DNA from: Spinellus fusiger
Lineage: Eukaryota; Mucoromycota; Mucoromycetes; Mucorales; Phycomycetaceae
Length of the DNA stretch: 64,000 bases
Direction: 5' to 3'
NCBI GenBank assembly: GCA_025094145.1
Contig: JALLLS010000034.1
Span: 62,001 to 126,000, forward strand
This document shows, piece after piece, positions 11,168-22,696 of the stretch; the first letter of the stretch is position 1; every line of letters begins with the position of its first letter. A model generated the notes under the pieces. It was not told where the DNA came from and ran no database searches. It worked only from the letters and a program-made list of their open reading frames with translations. The position numbers and the translations under genes were made by a program.

Positions 11168-12256
11168 ATGTCTGCGGATACTTACTCAACTGAAACAAAT
11201 AGTCAAAAAAATACATCAAGACACAGCTTATTGGCTTCCTCCATCTGGCACTGACCAAGAAAGACTAACTCTTGTAAGTCATTTGAAAACTATTTCAATT
11301 AACAAAGCTATAAATATTTAGTTGAACAAATGCAATCAAAAGGCACATGGAGGGTTTGTGTGAGTGTTTATTCTATTATTCTAATAATTTTCAGAAATAT
11401 TATTAGTTCGTCTCGTGAAATTGTCTCTTTTAAAGAGGGTACAATGGTTTTGGAGATTGGACATGGTTCAGGAAGCTGGCTCATGGTGAGATATACAAAA
11501 TAAAAAACACTCTGCTACTGAGTCAATAAATAATTGGCATTAATAGGAAATGAACAAAGAATTTCCTGATGCAAAGTATGTTGGTGTTGATATCTCTGGC
11601 ACGATTCCAGATGACAGGGCTTCCAATATCACCTATGAGTTTGGAAATATAGTCAAAGGCCTGAAATACCCTGATGTAAGCTTTAACTTTATAAACGTGC
11701 GTCATTTGGTCTATGCACTAAGTGTAGACGAGTGGCATGTAGCCCTGAAAGAGATTCTTCGACTGCTTAAACCCGAGGGTTGTGCTCAACTTACAGAGAT
11801 CCAACACATTGTATAGTATTTTACTTTAAATATATCCTTGCTTAAATTACCTGACTGTCATGAATTTTCTCAGCCAAGAAATCCTGAAGATCGTAGTGAT
11901 TACGATAATTCTAGTAAGTTCAATTATTTTATTTATTAATAAGAAGCCATAAATATCAAGTCATTTGTTTAGTATTTGATTATGCAACTGAGATGGGTCA
12001 AGATACAATGATCACTTACAACTTATCAAAATATAATCATAGCTCTGGAATAAGAATTATTCATAATGAAAAAATTCATCTCTTTTTTGGTATGTATAGC
12101 ACTATTCATTATCTATAGTGATAAGAAAAATAACTAAAAATTATTATAATAGGCCAAAACAATCATTTGATGAACTCGTATAAAATATTTTGGGAACTCA
12201 CCCAGGAAATATTTATGCTTAAAATAGGCCCTATATTTGGAGTTCCAGTGTCCTAA
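11168..12256 (+). CDS. SAM-dependent methyltransferase, with one apparent frameshift
   Basis: Seven exons. The SAM-binding motif I is VLEIGHGSGSWLM, followed by the motif II acidic strand YVGVDISG and the late motif EILRLLKPEGCAQLTEIQHI. This is a class I (seven-beta-strand) methyltransferase of the kind often duplicated in Mucoromycota, with unknown substrate. Intron junctions give LTL/LNKCNQKAHGGFV/NIISSREIVSF, LM/EMNKEFPDAKY, QHI/PRNPEDRSDYDNS and LFFG/QNNHLMNSY. The protein ends FGVPVS. In exon 1 the ATG frame runs into a TGA. Shortening the seven-A run near 11205-11211 by one base gives the expected HQDTAYWLPPSGTDQERL block, so there is a one-base frameshift or a sequencing error. Everything after it splices cleanly. 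Confidence 0.68.
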
Positions 12257-12359
12257 TATAATTCATATTCTAAACAATACATCAAATATTAAGTAGAAAA
12301 GGATGAGGTTATTTGGTGTAGTTTTTTGATTTGTCATAAATAGATTGCAAAGTCAATAG

Positions 12360-12505
12360 TGATTTCTAGAATGGGCAAGTAGAGTTTGAAATTGTTCATT
12401 TAGACAGCGAAAAGGTCTTTTTAAACACATTAGCCAATCATAAGAATATTACGATTCTATTCTCAGGATATTTCCTTATATATTCCAAGAATCTTTGGGC
12501 GTGTA
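12360..12505 (+). repeat. Right-end fragment of TIR element R (copy R3)
   Basis: The stretch with AGTTTGAAAT, TAGACAGCGAAAA and AGCCAATCATAAGAATA matches the right ends of the larger copies near 24390-24530 and 29440-29545. It ends in ATCTTTGGGCGTGTA, the inverse of the left terminus TACACACCCAAAGAT at 22697. No matching left end is visible upstream, so this is a truncated copy. Confidence 0.6.
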
Positions 12506-12755
12506 CAAAATGCTGTGAGTTGCTACTATCAGTGACACTGTGTATTATGTGCCTTTTTTCTTGTTAGTGTCATTTTATTATTATTATTTTTAATTATTTC
12601 ATTAAAATATTTATTTAAACTCAAATAATAGTTAATTGATAGAGTAAACCATTGATGTAAAGACTATGTGTTTAATAATATCATGGAGTCGGCGAAAGAA
12701 TTATCTGCATTAATTCAAGTCTATAATCAGTTGACCTGTCAGATCCACTCTCATA

Positions 12756-14094
12756 CAATCACACACAATTGAATTTAATACTTGCCTAAATTTTAATAAA
12801 AAAACTTTTTTTTTGCATAAAACTCTTCTTCTTTCCAAATATTATTAATCCAACACAAAATTTCAGATAGATATTCAGAAACTTAAACTTGTGGAGAATA
12901 TGAAAAGGCAAAAGAAAGAAGATGATGGGGCATTTATTACATGTTTAAGGTTAGATTAAAATTGACTGTCATTGTAAACGTAGTTGAGATGAAAAAGCCC
13001 ACAGTTCAAAATATTATCAGAAACATCAAAGAACGTGGGTCACCATTGCGTTTAAAGAGTCATGGAGAATCTAAGAAAGCCAGTGAGAGGAACCTCAGAC
13101 ACCCGGAAAAGGTCATTAGAGAGGATCCATTTGCCTCATATATTCAGCTGAAATTGGAAATGTTGAAGATTCAGGTTGATGTATGTAGAAACACCATTAT
13201 CCGTTACTGTAAGCAGTTAGGGTTTGGATATTTTTCTCCAGCTCACAAGCCAGCCTTAACTGAAAAACACAAAGAGAAACGGCTTTGTTGGGCTAAAGAA
13301 CATGTCAATTGGACAAACGACCAGTGGAAAGGCGTCGTCTGGTCTGATGACTCCAGGTAAACTATGAAAAGAAATGATGGAGGTGCCCGTGTAATCAGAA
13401 AAGTTGGAGAAAGGTATGATCCTAATCCTATTGTTCCAAAAACAAAGTTTGGTGGCGGAGGGGTCATGCTTTGGAGCTGTTTTTAGGCAGACTGATTTGG
13501 CCCATTAGTCTTTGTTGATGGCACTGTAAACCAAGACGAATATATCAAAATTTTGGCTGGTGAGTTCCATCTTTGGTTCATAGAATTGCATCAGAAAGAG
13601 GATAGGGAGTTTGTTTTACAAGAAGATGGGGCTAGCTGCCATACAAGCAGCTATATAACATGGTGGAAAAACACACATGCGATCAGGCGTTTTGATTACT
13701 GGCCTGCCCAAAGTCCTGATCTCAACTCCATTGAACATCTCTGGAGCTGTTTTGATAAGTTTATCAATGACAAGAAGACCATTATTAATCATATCGATGA
13801 GCTAAAGACAGATTTAGAAGAAGCTTGGAGAGATATCTACGTTGATCTTGCCGAACATTTAGTTGGCTCAATGAAGGATCGTTGCCAGGCAGTTATTGAT
13901 GCCAAAGGTAGCCCAAAAAATTATTAAATAATTATATATAAAAATTAATCTAAACCATATGTTAAACTAACTTTGTGTTTAATTTGAGGTCATTAGTATG
14001 TGTTTTAAGGTCGTAGCATTTTCATTCATAAAGCATGTTCTTTCTCAGGATTTCAAAAAATGAAAATCGTATACTTTCTAATTTTGTGTGACTG
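12756..14094 (+). mobile_element. Tc1/mariner element, family A, copy A1
   Basis: The left end starts CAATCACACACAATTG after a TA at 12754-12755. The right end is the inverse, GTGTGACTG, followed by TA at 14095-14096. The TIR shares ATTGAATTTAATACTTGCC with the second family-A copy (49510-50858). The element is 1339 bp and carries one broken transposase gene. Confidence 0.8.
12941..13927 (+). pseudogene. Family A Tc1/mariner transposase, decayed
   Basis: The N-terminal helix-turn-helix region contains IKERGSPLRLKSHGESKKAS. First catalytic Asp is in VWSDDS, second in LQEDGASCHTS, and the third acid is Glu in SPDLNSIEHLW; 35 residues lie between the last two. The gene is dead: the Tyr after SDDSR is a TAA, and TAG and TGA codons lie near 13484-13494. 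The original start also seems lost: copy A2 has a clean MSDTLSET start where A1 has no ATG. Confidence 0.8.
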
Positions 14095-14294
14095 TATAGG
14101 AAAGATTTAAAAATATACAGCTTATTTTTAATAAATAAAAACAAACTCAAATAAACTTTTAAAAACTACTGTTTGTTTCTAATGTAAATACATTTATTAT
14201 TGTATTTGCATTTTACATATCAACTGCACTAATTATCTTAGTGGCTAAAGTTAAAGTAATGAGACACAAGAATCAGGCCTTTCTTTTTAACATA

Positions 14295-15619
14295 AAGTAA
14301 CCAAATGAACGTAATCGGCGGTTTCAAATTCCAGGCTATTATTTCTTTCTTAATAACTTTTTTTTCATATAATTTCTGACCCCTCCAACACTGTAAGCAT
14401 TTTTACTAAGACCTCCGAGATGTATGGAAAGCACACCAGCCTCGAGACTCCTTTAGCCATTCTCCACGAGGTGTTGAACATAAACAACACTCTGGCCGAG
14501 ATATCTCGTATGTTCAACGTTTCTTCCACTACTGTGGGGGACATTGTGAGACACTTCAAAAAGACAAGCTTGGTGGTGCCTTCTACCAAGAGTGGCTAAT
14601 GAAGAAACTTGGACTACAGGGCCCCCGATAGTTGAGAATGACAGTAATGAGCAACTCCCATCAGATCAAGGAGGCCATCATAGCAGACATGGCCATCAAG
14701 GTTTCAAGACCAACCTTAAATAGGCACCTCAATGAGATGAAGTTCCATTGATTCAGTCCATTATTCAAGCCTCTTTTGACAAAAATAAACATAGAGGCAA
14801 GGCTCCAGTGGGCCCATGGGCACGTCAACTGTACACTTAAGTAGTGGCAAGAGGTCGTCTGGTCGTCTGAGTCCGGAGTCGAACTGATGAGCTTTGACAG
14901 GAGCACCAAAGTCATCAGGTAGCCTGGCATGGCCTTTGAGCCCGACAATGTCCTAAAAACGAGGAAGTTTGGAGGTGGTAGAGTGATGGGTTGGGTTGAT
15001 TTAGTGGGGAGGGTAGAATACTCCGACAAGCACATCAATGCCTTGGGAGAAGCCTACTGCCTTTAACTCAAATAATTCTCTATTAAAACCTGGAGTCAGC
15101 TACCGTTTACAGGAGGACAATGCTAGACCTCATAAGATCAAGGCAACTCGTGAATGGAAGGAAGCAGAAAGTGTGAAAACTCTTCCTTACTGGCCCTTAC
15201 ATAGTCCCGATCCCAATCCAATTGATCATCTGTGGGATCACCTGAAGAAGATTATCAGAAAGAATATAAAAGTATATTTCACTAAACAAAATATGGAAAT
15301 GGCCCTGATGCTTAAATAAGGTAAAATATCAAAGGGAGTAACAGACACCCTTATTGCTAGCATGGGACGAAGATGCCAGGCTGTTATAGATGCCAAGGAT
15401 GGCCATAATGCTTATTAGCTAAACTTATAATAAGACCACTTTCATGTATTTTAAACACTATTCTATTTATCTATTGAAGGTGTTATGTCTTCAGCTAATG
15501 AATTCATGAAGTTATAACACTATTAAGAAGAGTATGAATATATATATATAAAAGAAAGAAATATGCATTTTTTTAATAAATAAATAAATAAAAAAGCGGT
15601 TACTTATTGAAGGTCCCTT
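14295..15619 (+). mobile_element. Tc1/mariner element, family B, copy B1
   Basis: The left end AAGTAACC follows TA (14293-14294). The right end is GGTCCCTT followed by TA (15620-15621). The inner TIR (CGGCGGTTTCAAATTCCAGG on the left) matches copies at 29551 and 58247. It is 1325 bp and holds a decayed transposase. It sits 200 bp right of element A1. Confidence 0.72.
14372..15418 (+). pseudogene. Family B Tc1/mariner transposase, decayed
   Basis: Comparison with copy B3 (clean start near 58298) shows the ATG became ATT. Recognisable blocks are the HTH region (LAEISRMFNVSSTTVGDIVRH near 14490-14550), SESGVELMSF at the first catalytic site, LQEDNARPH and SPDPNPIDHLWDHLKK, and RRCQAVIDAKDG at the end. 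Several stops and frameshifts break it. The third acidic residue is Asp instead of Glu. Confidence 0.72.
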
Positions 15620-15849
15620 TAGTTTGTCTGAATAGTATTATAACTTCATGAAATCTTTAGATATAAGCATAAAATCTTCAATAGGTAAATAAGATATTAT
15701 TTATAATACGAAAGGGATGCTTTAATTTAATTAGATTAAGTAATTATCATTTAGTCTTTGTTACCTATCACTACTTAGTATCTCTGCCCCATGTTAACAA
15801 TAAGATTGACTATTGATTTTGATATATTACACTATTCTAGCACTACAAT

Positions 15850-16200
15850 ATATTCCAACTTTTCCTTGGTGTAATACACTCTTCTATTTTTCCTGATAAT
15901 ATTTATGAGGTGGGTCCACAGATGCTATATTGGATTGAGGTTAGTAGACTGTGAAGACTAGTAAAGTGTCATCATTATACCATCTTCTACCTTCTAATTA
16001 ACTTTTTTACTCGTATGGGGTCTAGCATTGTTTTCCTGTAGACAGTCACTGACGCCAGGGCTCAGGGGAGAAATATATTTGAGTTCAAGGTAGAGCTTGG
16101 TTTCAGTACCTGATTCCAGATAGCTAAACATGTCTTGATATTAGTCTCTTTGTATTTTATATAACTATAAATTGACTGATGATGATGATAACTCACTACT
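15850..16200 (-). repeat. Family B transposase fragment (copy B5), inverted
   Basis: The minus strand holds the LNPI.HLW region (near 15930) and the block around 16010-16110 that matches the B4 copy at 29750-29910: the stretch with TCTAGCATTG.CCTCCTGTAG and the following CAGTGACTG. No ends can be defined, so this is a partial remnant between B1 and TAF1. The rest of 15620-16413 shows nothing else. Confidence 0.55.
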
Positions 16201-16413
16201 CTTACCACACTAAAACAATATACAAGCAGAGAGTAAGATAAAAATAATATTTATTGTATTGTCCACTTCTACTCATTTATACTAAACAGTAAGGTTCTCA
16301 AGAATTCTTAACCTTTTACTTCTATCTTTGTGGTATAATACATATGTATTTACTAGCAATGATGGGATTTTAAGGTTGGTTAATCACTGTGAGGTTAGAG
16401 AAGGTTGAGGTTT

Positions 16414-19400
16414 TTAAGGTTGAGGATTGTTTGCTCCTGGCAGCACTGCTTCAGGTACTGGCGTAGCTGCTGCTGCCGGGACATTGGCTGGATTATTGAC
16501 AATGTAATACATTGGACAGCTCTTGTTTGTTTTCATGTGGCCCAGTTGTCCACAGTTACCACATTTACGCTAATGGCCTATTAGTGTTCATCTCATTCTT
16601 GAGACACTTACCATAGCTCCCTCACGTTTACCGCGAATCAGTCCCAGTACTGGATTTTCAGCAAGACCTGCTTGTTTGGCCAACTGGCGCTGACGACGAC
16701 GTTCAGCATTGCGCTTGAGTTTAGCTAACTGGTCTTGGATACGCTTTTTCATTCTAGCATTCTTTTCTACATCATCAGTAGGCTCCAGTGCCTCTGCACT
16801 AAAATTGAAGCAAGTAAGTCGCCAATTAAAGTAATATAGCTCACCTGGTGGCCTCTTCCTCAATCATTTGACGCTGTCGCAGATATGATTTAATAACTAC
16901 AGGGTCTCGTACAACTTCTTGTTGCCATGTTTTCTCTCCATTCTTTTGGCGAATTAGTCGCTTAATCACAAGATATTTGTTAGGATTATTGACATGATAA
17001 CTTGTCCGTGAGCTTAGACTGCCTGCCACAGAGAGTTCATCATCGTCAACAGTTTCGGACTGAGCACGATCATAGCGTCTACCATAGGAAGGTGTCATAG
17101 GAGAGGGTGAAGATGAATAGTTGGGCCTATGGTGGGGATTCCAGTCCATTTCTAACTAATACTTGTGTTAGCTTATGCCTTATTCGTAGCAATAGTAATC
17201 ATAGCCATAAAAAATGTGTGTTTGATTTACCATAGAGGGACTGGTGGGCTCTCTATCTTCCAACTCGCTGTCTTCATCACCTTCATGATCAGACAATGCA
17301 GGTTCAATTTTACTGCCAAGAGAATCCAACTGTGCCTTCCAAATACGTGCAATCTAAAGCACATATATCAGAACTATACACACTAGACTCTTGCCTTCGA
17401 CCCTTACCTCTTCTCTGTAAATCTGCTGCTGCTCAGCAACGTTGTAACGATGAGCACTCTTGGGCCTAGCCTCGATTTGTGCTAATCGGGATAAGTAATG
17501 GTATACATGAAATGTAGGTACCTACCAAGTTTCTCTTCTGCTGATTCGCCTTGACGTAAGAAAATATCCTTCATAGAAACACGAATGAAGCTGAATCCTT
17601 CACCACGGCCTGTAGGATCACCAGCTCCGTATAGTTTCAACATAGCCTTGCCTTGTGTTGCATTAATAAAGTTACGTGTGGCGAACCATGGCGCCAGTTG
17701 TTGTTCTACTTCTAGCTTTGAATCTCCTTCTCCTGTCTCGTCATCATCGTTGACATCGCCATAACCCAAGTCCTGCAAGTGACGTTCTCCCACTAGCATA
17801 CTCTCATACAAACACACCATCTCCGGTGTTGCCATTTTACGTAAAGCTTCTTCATTAGGTGGGTCTCCTCCACCGCGTGTTTTCCAGTATCCACCTCCAC
17901 CATCTTTGCTGCGACGATGAAACTCCAAAAACTCTTTAAGGCGCTGCCTTACTTGAAGATCAGAGTACTCGGGGAACTTCTGTGCTAATTTGCTCATTTT
18001 AAGACGGTGCAAAGGGTTCTTTTTAATCAGCCGATAAGCAACCACCTGTAAGCGGTTCTTGATAGTAGTTGTAACACGACGTGAATGAGGTCCAGGCACT
18101 TCTTGTACTGGATAAGTTTGGCCAATAGCATACATGGCAGGAATTTCTCGTATATAGTACTTGGTATGGCCTTTATAAGTGCTTTTGACAAGTAAAAAGT
18201 CTGTATGCTTGACATCATGCCGGAAAAGAGGGGCTCTGATTAAATTGTTGTAGAGTACCGACATAGTTTGTCCAGGTTCAACATTTCCAAAGTTAAGAAA
18301 AGGAGAAGTATCGCCAATATCTAATACAAAAGGCTCACCAATATCATTCTATGCCTGGTGAATAGAGTATCTTTGGAGGCTGCTATTGACTTACATTGGG
18401 AACATGCTCATCTCTTGGCTCCGTTTTTCGATAGTAATTGATAATCAGTGTACCCATGCCTACATTAGAGATAATAGGAGGATGCTCTTCCTGAGATAGT
18501 GGTCAATACTTGAAATATAAGGATTAACTTACTGAATATTCCATAAGCACAAAATACGAATTATCTTTGAGTGTCAATTCTTTGGTCGTTCGTAGTACTT
18601 CGGGTGGGCCCTTCTTTTTATCCTTTTTCTTTTTCTTGCTTACTCTAACACGAGAGAAGATAACATCAGCATTGATAGGAAGTTGCATCATTGGACGATG
18701 GAAAGACCGTAGTTCTGCCTTTGAAAGACGTGTTTTATACTAAATAGAAAATAAAAAGAATGAGTGTTGTTTCTCTTAGAAGAACACTTACCAGTGCTGG
18801 ATGTAATTTAGAAGCAGGGAGTGCATGTTGAACAATAAGCTCACCGAGTGTTTGTCGAACACGAACCAATCTTCCAGCAAGATGCATTTCATAGTGACGA
18901 TCATTGGAAAGATTAAAGGGATTAAGAGGAAGCTTGCTGTGAGGCTCTGGCTCGGTGTTATATACAATAGGAATCTAAATGAGAGATGAGATTGATGTTC
19001 TTATAAGGGCTTACCTTTGGAAGGGGTCTAGGTAAAGGCTTTCTACCCTTTTTAACATGTTTTGGTTCAATAAGCTGTGCCTTAGTTGCCTCTACTTCCT
19101 CACAGTCAAAAAGCATATTTGGATCATTAAGATCCAGTACAATTCTCATAGACGAAGGATCTGGACGCTCCTTATCCCATATAATAGTATCTATCCAGTC
19201 TCCTTCTTCTAGGCGATCATTCAAATGCTTTTTTATCACTGATACTTCTTCTTTTTCTTTGGTATAAGAGCTAATAAGATGTTAGCCTTTGTAGAATAAT
19301 ACCCATACCTCTCTGCTGTGTCCTCATCGCCCCATACAATATCATCCTCCCAGTGATTCAACATAACTGAATGATATATAGTGTCGTTTTCAATTTCACG

Positions 19401-20491
19401 AGGAACAAGCTCTGTACCAAATGGCTTGAGAATTCATTAGGCATTGTTTCTCTCTGGCTCTTACCATTTCATCTGCTTCATCCGAAGAAAGTGAATCTTC
19501 AGAAGCACTGTGACGCCATGCATCTTCTTTTTCAATATCTTGTGTCTCTACTTTTTGTCTCTTGAATGATGGTCTTTCAGTATCCAGTCGTACACGTTCT
19601 GTTCGTTTGGCTTTTGTGAACAGAGTGCGTTCATCTCTCTCAATTTCATACTCATAACCATCCTCAAATATGACTAATTTCTTGTTTTATTCAGCATTGT
19701 AGCCATGTAACTATTTAAAAAATTCACATTACCTTGTTTGCTCATTGCCTGAAGCTTAGGTGGACGCTTGATTTTTGCCATGAATAAATCTGAGAATTTG
19801 AGGATCTTTCCTTTTTCAAATGCTGGAAATAGTTCTTTAATATTGACATCTTCCTTCTGTGGTAGGTTCTCGGGAGAAAGGTAATACGGCAAGTGAACAT
19901 TTAATGGTGCATGTACTGAATGTGCAATGGGAAGTGCTGTGGGATAGGTGTCTACTGTGAGCTGCTCCTGCTTTCCTTGCACTTGCTCTACGACTATTGA
20001 TTCCTCTTTCTGTTGCTGTTGTTGCTGTGACTCTTCTTCTTCATCGTCATCGTAACTATCACTGACAAGATGTAGTCGGGAACGGGGCATTGTTTTTTGG
20101 AGCATTCCCATACCACGTCGATAGTACTTGTCTGAGAATATCGGGTCGTCAGGTACTGCTTCATTAAAGTCAGAGTAATCGATAGCGTCTGATGCATGAG
20201 TTATAGCTGCGTCTGCTATTATACGCGCTTGTTCAGCCTGGCTTATATATTCATCACCGTCCTCGTCCTCGTCTGTATTTCTAGCTTCATTCAAGCCAAA
20301 AGTGTCATTGCTAAAAATCTTCGATATAACACCATCATCGACACTTTCCAAGGTTTCTCTTAGATCCTACAATAATAAAATGAGTTTCTACACAATTCAT
20401 ATGTTTAGTTTATAGTCTTTACTGCATCAAGATCTGTATCTAGGCGTCCTTGTTCGTCAACATTGCCAAACAGGTATCCTGCAAAAGACAT
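16414..20491 (-). CDS. TAF1: TFIID subunit TAF1
   Basis: The start MSFAGYLFGNVDEQGRLDTD matches the TAF1 N-terminus; exon 2 begins DLRETLESVDDG. An acidic N-terminal part with a Gln run (near 20010-20040) follows, then KGKILKFSDLF. The large central DUF3591 histone-acetyltransferase-like region runs from about 19250 to 17480, including SKLPLNPFNLSNDRHYEMH, NDIGEPFVLDIGD, SVLYNNLIRAPLF, DFLLVKSTYKG and RLKEFLEFHRRSKDGGGGYW. Near the C-terminus are a basic KKRIQDQLAKLKRNAERRR helix and a CCHC zinc knuckle, CGNCGQLGHMKTNKSC, ending in an Ala/Pro tail. About ten exons. No bromodomain follows before the stop, as in other fungal TAF1 proteins. It is the TFIID scaffold that binds TBP and core promoters. 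A LINE fragment lies about 110 bp upstream. Confidence 0.92.
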
Positions 20492-20602
20492 TGTCGATTT
20501 TCAGTAAAGAAGGATAGTATGTCATTGAAAGGAAGCATTGAATGAGGTGGTGACGTCACTATGGAATAGCAAGTCCATGAATAAACTACTGGTGGACTTG
20601 GA

Positions 20603-21643
20603 ACTACATGCTTGACTTTACCATTGAAGGATGTTTGGCAAGTAAACTCAGAGACATTTAAATAATCTCATTGATACCGAAAACTTCTGGTTAGAGATGC
20701 ATTTTTCTTTGATCCAGCTCTACAGGGACTTCGATGGAAGCCAGTAGCAGATTTATGAGTAGCTCCATGCTTGATTCGCTGTCTTCGTCGTGTCCATGCT
20801 AGAAGGGAAATTCTCTTAGCTGTTCTGCTAGTGAGATGTTGTCTTCCTCCCCTGAGGATTGATTCTAATGAACACAGACCAGAGATCTACGATCTTAGCC
20901 CAGTGGTGAGCTGCCTGAAATTAGGGAAAATCCCGATCCACAAATTGAGCTCTCGCTCCTACTGTGGCCTGGGTTTGCCTGCTCAAACAGCTCCTTTCAG
21001 CCACCCTCTTATAGCAGTACAGTGGAAAGACTTCTGGCGCTTTCCCATTCAGCATTCAGCGCGCAATGTGTGGTTTCGCCTACTTCATGGTAAACTACCT
21101 TGCCGCCAACGACTCCACTCTCTTGTTCCTGCAGTTTTTACCTCCAGCTCTTGTCTCTTGTGCAACCACCCTGTTGAAGATCCTCTTCACTTCTTATTCC
21201 AATGCCCACCCAAGTTGCAGGTCTGGTTTGATGTGTGGACGTCTCAATTTGGACATGCACCCACTTTTTTAACAATTTCCAATGCTCTTTTTGCACTTTC
21301 TTTTTCATACGAAAATGCACATGAGTCTATGTACTCTTGCCAGATTATTAATTCAATATTATTAGCCATTTGGAGAGCACATTGGAGACTTGTTTTTGAT
21401 GATGAGCCTTTTCTACCCACTGTGGTAGCCCAGAGTGCAGTCTCTTTGGTGACTACTCTGGCAGAAGAGCAAGAACTAGACACTGATCTGTAGTTGTTTT
21501 ATTTTATTTTATTTTGTTTCTTTTTCTTCTTTTATTTTGCCCTTTTATTTATAGCTATATCTTTTTCTCTCGCCTTCCTCCCTCCTTCTGACAGGTTGTG
21601 CGTGTAAATAAAATTGAAGTCAATGACTTCCTTACAAAAAAAA
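20603..21643 (+). mobile_element. 5'-truncated LINE retrotransposon L1a with target duplication
   Basis: CTGGTGGACTTGGA at 20589-20602 recurs as CTGGTGGACTTGGGA at 21644-21658, flanking 1041 bp. The insert ends in ACAAAAAAAA, an A-rich 3' tail preceded by AATAAAATTG. It contains only the 3' part of a LINE reading frame, as expected for target-primed reverse transcription stopping early. It lies in the TAF1 upstream region, pointing away from TAF1. Confidence 0.85.
20771..21493 (+). pseudogene. LINE ORF2 C-terminal fragment with zf-RVT-like motif
   Basis: The frame carries VWFRLLHGKLPCRQRLHSL and then CLLCNHPVEDPLHFLFQCP, the Cys-rich zinc-finger-like region found after the reverse transcriptase in many LINEs. 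The sequence ends EEQELDTDL. The reverse transcriptase and endonuclease domains are absent because of the 5' truncation, so it cannot mobilise itself. Confidence 0.8.
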
Positions 21644-21658
21644 CTGGTGGACTTGGGA

Positions 21659-22696
21659 TCGCTTTTTTTTTTATATACTGATTATGCTCGCGCATTATGA
21701 TATTTGGCATAGTTCAATAAACAATAAAAAGGGTTACTATTTCTCCTTTTCATATTTATTTTTCTTCAATTTTTCTTCTAATGAAACACTAGAGTTGATT
21801 GAATCACAGGCTGTCTGCTTTTACTTTAAAGAAAATGTATAAGAAAACGAAATATCTTGCTTCAAAAGACTAAGATCATACTGAAGATTACAAAATGATT
21901 ATAGAGATAACTTATTGAATCCAACTAGTGTATCTTAGACAATGTTTAACCAATTTCTTTTTATAAACTATAGATACATGAGAAGCAATGAAGCAACACC
22001 ACCAATAGACAAAGGCCGGGGTGTTGAAGAGAAAATAATGACGGGTAATGAGGATAAACGATTCAAAAACTCTCCGTTTAAAGCAATGATAGACGAATTT
22101 TGAATTTCGATAATAAGAAACTATATGTACATGAATATCAAGCTATGAGATTTATTCAGAAAGTATTTTTAACTTCCAATAATAACACTATGGCTGTTTA
22201 TGACGAGAGAACTGGGCCAGCTGAAAGGTTTCTAGAGATATTAGTAAAAATACATTACCATAATAGATAACAAGACATTACTATATTTTGAGCGATGGTG
22301 TCGCTTATACAGAGTGTCATTCATTGATATACTATTAGTACAATGTGATATAAATTTCATTAAATACATTGCTTTCTTGAAGAAGTATAATCTGCTAGCT
22401 ACTTTTATAATAAATAACATCTTTCTACTGATTAAAAGTTGAATAGTTGACTAAAGGATTCTTAAAGTTATAGTACTATAAAAAAAAGAGGTATAAAAGT
22501 TAGAAAACTCCCTTTAGACCTGATATAGAAAGATATTTCATGTATTTCAGTGTAATAAAATATCTTTTTCAAGTTTGGCAATATTTGACTATAGGAAACC
22601 ATTTATTTATTTATGTACCACGCTTATTCTGGCAAATATTTCATATTTTGCAAGAGATGGGACTTTCTGAGTTACCATAGTATTTTTCTACTTTTC
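21659..22696. other. AT-rich intergenic, nothing recognised
   Basis: About 1 kb. A short coding-like stretch near 21980-22240 (a few dozen codons in several frames) is interrupted by stops and resembles nothing I know. No TIR, LTR or RNA gene is visible. Confidence 0.4.

Noticed and set aside
11813..11875. ATATCCTT near 11833 in a methyltransferase intron, resembling a U12-type 5' splice site
   Set aside because: The exon joins cleanly with a GT...AG intron (QHI/PRNPED); the ATATCCTT lies inside the intron, so no U12-type intron is supported. I found none elsewhere in the window by eye.
20010..20040. Gln-repeat run as possible microsatellite insertion in TAF1
   Set aside because: Ordinary low-complexity expansion in a disordered region; frame is maintained.
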